Source: Planctomycetota bacterium (GTDB lineage Bacteria; Planctomycetota; UBA1135; JACQFD01). From it: a stretch of 64,000 bases of DNA. Numbering within the stretch: the first letter of the stretch is position 1; every line of letters begins with the position of its first letter. A program made the position numbers and the translations under genes. This document shows, piece by piece, positions 61,871 to 64,000 of the stretch. The notes beneath the pieces were generated by a model. It was given only the letters and a program-made list of their open reading frames with translations. It was not told where the DNA came from and ran no database searches. The stretch is from NCBI GenBank assembly GCA_016792805.1, contig JAEUHX010000034.1, forward strand, positions 62,001 through 126,000, read 5' to 3'.

Positions 61871-63013
61871 TCAGCGGGGCGGAGCCTCGCCCCGCTTCTC
61901 CAGCATCTCCGCCAGCGTCGGCGCCGTGAGGTCCGCGGCACGAATGTGGCCGCCGCGCCAGATGTGGTAATCAGAAGCGTACAGATATGGGCCCGCGCTC
62001 TCGCGGAACGGCGGGAGCAGGTCGACTACGGGAATCTTGAGGAATGCCGCCGCGCGCAGGAACTCGTCGTGGAGCTTTTGGTTCATTCCCGAAGCCACCA
62101 CCTGCTTCGCCTCGGCGCTCATCGCCGCCACTGCCTCGGGGGCTACGAGGTCGTACGGCGGCAGATAGACGAGCAGCAGCTCGGACTGGAACTCCTTCGC
62201 AACGCCCGCCAGCGCCTCGAGCGACTTTTCGATTTTTCCGACGACGATCTTCATGCGCTCCGGCTTCTCGAAAAAGTACGAAGCCTGACCGAGCCCCTGG
62301 TTCGAAATTTCCGAGCCGCGCTTGGGAAGATTGAGCTTCTTGAGTCGCGCCAACGATTCTTGAATCGTCGTCGACGCGCGCGGCGGCTCGAGCGTGAGAT
62401 CGTCGCCGAAGTGCGGTCGGCTCGGATCCTCCAGCTCGTGAAAATCATTGCCGCCGAACACAATCACCACAATTGCGTCGGGCTTGAGCGTGCGCGCCAC
62501 TTGCCGCGCGCGCAGCGAATATTGATACAGCGAATAATAGCCGGAGGCGACGTTCACAACGCGCGCCGACGCCGTCTTCGGCCGCGCGCGCAGCGCCTTC
62601 TGCACCAGCGCGCTCACGTTCTCTTCGTTGCTCACCACACCCATCGTGTGGCTGTCGCCCAGCACGATCGCGCACGGGCGCTCCACCGGCTCGGACACCT
62701 TCGCCGCCTCGATCCATCCGTGGGAATCGTGAACGCGCCGAAATGTGGCACTCACTTTTCCGTCGATCGAGCTCATCTCGCCCGTCACTTCGAAGTTCGG
62801 CCGCGGCCTCCAGCCGATCTCGTCGTCGATCACATATTGCTTATCGCGCGCCATGAGCTTCTCGCCCGACGGCAGCTCGCCCGCGCTCTCGATCATGCGC
62901 GGCCGCGTACGATCCCACAAAACGTACCCGAGGTAGCCGGCCGCGCCCGCGCAGGCCGCCATCCAAACCGCGAGCAGAAGACGCGCGCGGGGCGAGCTCG
63001 GGAGCGGGCTCAC
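61871..63013 (-). CDS. membrane-anchored SGNH/GDSL hydrolase-like protein
   Basis: 380 residues, GTG start at 63013. An N-terminal membrane anchor (LLLAVWMAACAGAAGYLGYV) is followed by an SGNH fold: block I VLGDSHTMG with the nucleophile Ser, block III FGGNDFHE, and the catalytic pair in ASDYHIWRGGH (D-x-H). A beta-rich segment precedes block I (IGWRPRPNFEVTGEMSS). Similar proteins remove or transfer acetyl groups on glycans or act as lipases. The triad appears complete, so activity is plausible. Divergent from the S9 peptidase. Confidence 0.8.
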   Translation of the reverse strand: MSPLPSSPRARLLLAVWMAACAGAAGYLGYVLWDRTRPRMIESAGELPSGEKLMARDKQYVIDDEIGWRPRPNFEVTGEMSSIDGKVSATFRRVHDSHGWIEAAKVSEPVERPCAIVLGDSHTMGVVSNEENVSALVQKALRARPKTASARVVNVASGYYSLYQYSLRARQVARTLKPDAIVVIVFGGNDFHELEDPSRPHFGDDLTLEPPRASTTIQESLARLKKLNLPKRGSEISNQGLGQASYFFEKPERMKIVVGKIEKSLEALAGVAKEFQSELLLVYLPPYDLVAPEAVAAMSAEAKQVVASGMNQKLHDEFLRAAAFLKIPVVDLLPPFRESAGPYLYASDYHIWRGGHIRAADLTAPTLAEMLEKRGEAPPR

Positions 63014-63181
63014 GTAGGTTGGTCGGCGTCGGGGCGCGGCATGGAGCCGCGGAGCTTACCCTGCGGCGCGCGCGCCGTCGGGCGCAGCCTCGCTCCCGCG
63101 GCGGCGATTTCCCCCGGTGGCGCCGGCCGTCCGGCGGCAAGATGCGCGCCTCCGTACCGCCACTCCACTCGACGAACGATC

Positions 63182-64000
63182 TTGAACCTCGCTCGCCCGC
63201 TCTCCGCGCTCGCTCTTCTCGCTCTCACTCTGGGTTGCGCTGGCGCGCCCCCCGTGGCCGCGCCGCCGCGCGTCGCCCACGCCGGGCCGCTCACCATCGA
63301 GGAGCTGCTGACGCTTCCGTCGCTCGCGGAGCCCAAGCTCTCGCCCGACGGAAAGCGCGTGCTGTTTGTGGTGAACGAGCCGACGCTCGCGCCTGGCGGG
63401 CGCACCCGGAGCGCTGTCTATTGGATTCCGGCCGATGGCAGCGGCGCGCCGCAGGTTCTCGCCGGGACGCCGCCTGGTTTCTCACAAATCCAGTGGGCGC
63501 CCGACGGGAACTCGCTCCTCGGCACGGCGCCCGTCGACGGCGTACCGCAGGCGTGGCTCGTGCCGCTCGGCGGCGCGCCCGCGCGCGCGGTCACGAGCAT
63601 GCCCAAGGGTGTTGCCGAGCCGATCTTCTCGCCCGACGGACAGATGATTGCATTCGCCTCCGATGTCGACCGCCGTCCGCGCGATCGCAACGCGCTCGCG
63701 GCGCGCGTCATCGACGGGCTTTTGTTCCGTCACTGGACCGAATGGCGCGACGACGTGCGCACGCACACATTTGTGCAGTCGCTCTCCGGCGGCGGCGCGC
63801 GCGATCTCACCCCCGGCGATTTCGACGCGCCTGGGTTCTCGCTCGGCGGCCCCACGCCTTACTGCTTCTCGCGCGACGGGCGCACGCTCTTCTTCACGCG
63901 CGGCGCCGAGAAGGACGAGGCGATCTCCACAGATTTTAATGTGTATTCCGTTCCCGTCGACGGGAGCGCGCCCGCAAAGCGCCTCACGCCGGGAGGCGGC
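63182..64000 (+). CDS. S9-family peptidase (DPP/acyl-peptide hydrolase type), N-terminal part
   Basis: An open frame from TTG 63182 to the right edge (273 codons, no stop). Signal: RPLSALALLALTLGC with lipobox LGC, so probably a lipoprotein. The remainder is a seven-bladed beta-propeller with WD40/PD40-like lines: PSLAEPKLSPDGKRVLFVV, SQIQWAPDGNSLLGTAP, AEPIFSPDGQMIAFASD, and RHWTEWRDDVRTHTFV, which is typical of dipeptidyl peptidase IV-like and acylaminoacyl-peptidase-like S9 enzymes. The hydrolase domain must lie beyond the window. TTG is the only start that leaves a sensible signal. Confidence 0.82.
   Translation, partial: MNLARPLSALALLALTLGCAGAPPVAAPPRVAHAGPLTIEELLTLPSLAEPKLSPDGKRVLFVVNEPTLAPGGRTRSAVYWIPADGSGAPQVLAGTPPGFSQIQWAPDGNSLLGTAPVDGVPQAWLVPLGGAPARAVTSMPKGVAEPIFSPDGQMIAFASDVDRRPRDRNALAARVIDGLLFRHWTEWRDDVRTHTFVQSLSGGGARDLTPGDFDAPGFSLGGPTPYCFSRDGRTLFFTRGAEKDEAISTDFNVYSVPVDGSAPAKRLTPGGG

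Noticed and set aside
1..64000. CRISPR arrays, tRNA/rRNA genes, insertion sequences, prophage
   Set aside because: No short regularly spaced repeats, cloverleaf-like or rRNA-like stretches, transposases or phage structural genes were recognised by eye; a tRNAscan/Infernal run would be decisive.

Overview
The window is GC-rich, gene-dense bacterial chromosome. The gene styles point to a member of the Planctomycetota or a close relative: a Ser/Thr kinase-TPR fusion with a DWG motif, secreted FG-GAP proteins ending in a shared GTGxxGCxGP-type domain, ECF sigma/anti-sigma pairs, DUF1800 and YHS-type proteins, and frequent GTG/TTG starts with GTGA or ATGA stop-start overlaps. This assignment is an inference from gene content; no rRNA or tRNA was seen.

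Layout. 1-5 kb: the start of a DUF1800 gene, a small exported protein, then an AT-richer accessory patch holding a SIR2-like (predicted NADase) protein and an AAA/DUF4143 ATPase. The ATPase gene lies between truD and a decayed second copy of the truD 3' end. 5-11 kb: truD, a secreted alpha/beta hydrolase, an ECF sigma/anti-sigma pair, an MFS transporter and an isoprenylcysteine methyltransferase-like protein. 11-17.5 kb (minus strand): a tightly packed operon of an Fe-S RecB-like nuclease, an SF1 helicase (together a split Dna2/TM0106-type enzyme), a Ser/Thr kinase and an alpha/beta hydrolase. 17.5-25.6 kb: rsgA, an EVE-HNH endonuclease (candidate modification-dependent restriction), mqnA, a CBS protein, an orphan GroEL, and archease-rtcB RNA ligation genes.

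25.6-35 kb: a large FG-GAP secreted protein, membrane proteins, two bacterial PH-domain proteins, a CarH-like B12 photoreceptor regulator preceded by a TTCG hairpin, and a second ECF sigma/anti-sigma pair with a clear intrinsic terminator. 35-48 kb: one long co-directional run with a giant FAD/Fe-S oxidoreductase, a GH2-like secreted protein, an AI-2E family permease, a GT87-type glycosyltransferase, and then a likely copper-handling cluster (Cys-rich exported protein, triple-CPxxGK protein, small lipoprotein, TolC-like channel, multicopper oxidase).

48-64 kb: an FG-GAP protein with seven 67-residue tandem repeats, a second FG-GAP gene broken by an in-frame TAG, xylA overlapping a DDAH-like gene, an exported protein, a TPR protein, the tdh-kbl threonine catabolic pair, a bacilliredoxin-like gene, small lipoproteins with a decayed gene between them, an SGNH-like protein, and the start of an S9-family peptidase running off the right edge.

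The most unusual material is the SIR2/ATPase patch with its truD scar, the EVE-HNH gene, the nuclease-helicase-kinase operon and the copper cluster. I do not claim a proven new system; the SIR2 protein with its unrecognised C-terminal module is the best candidate.
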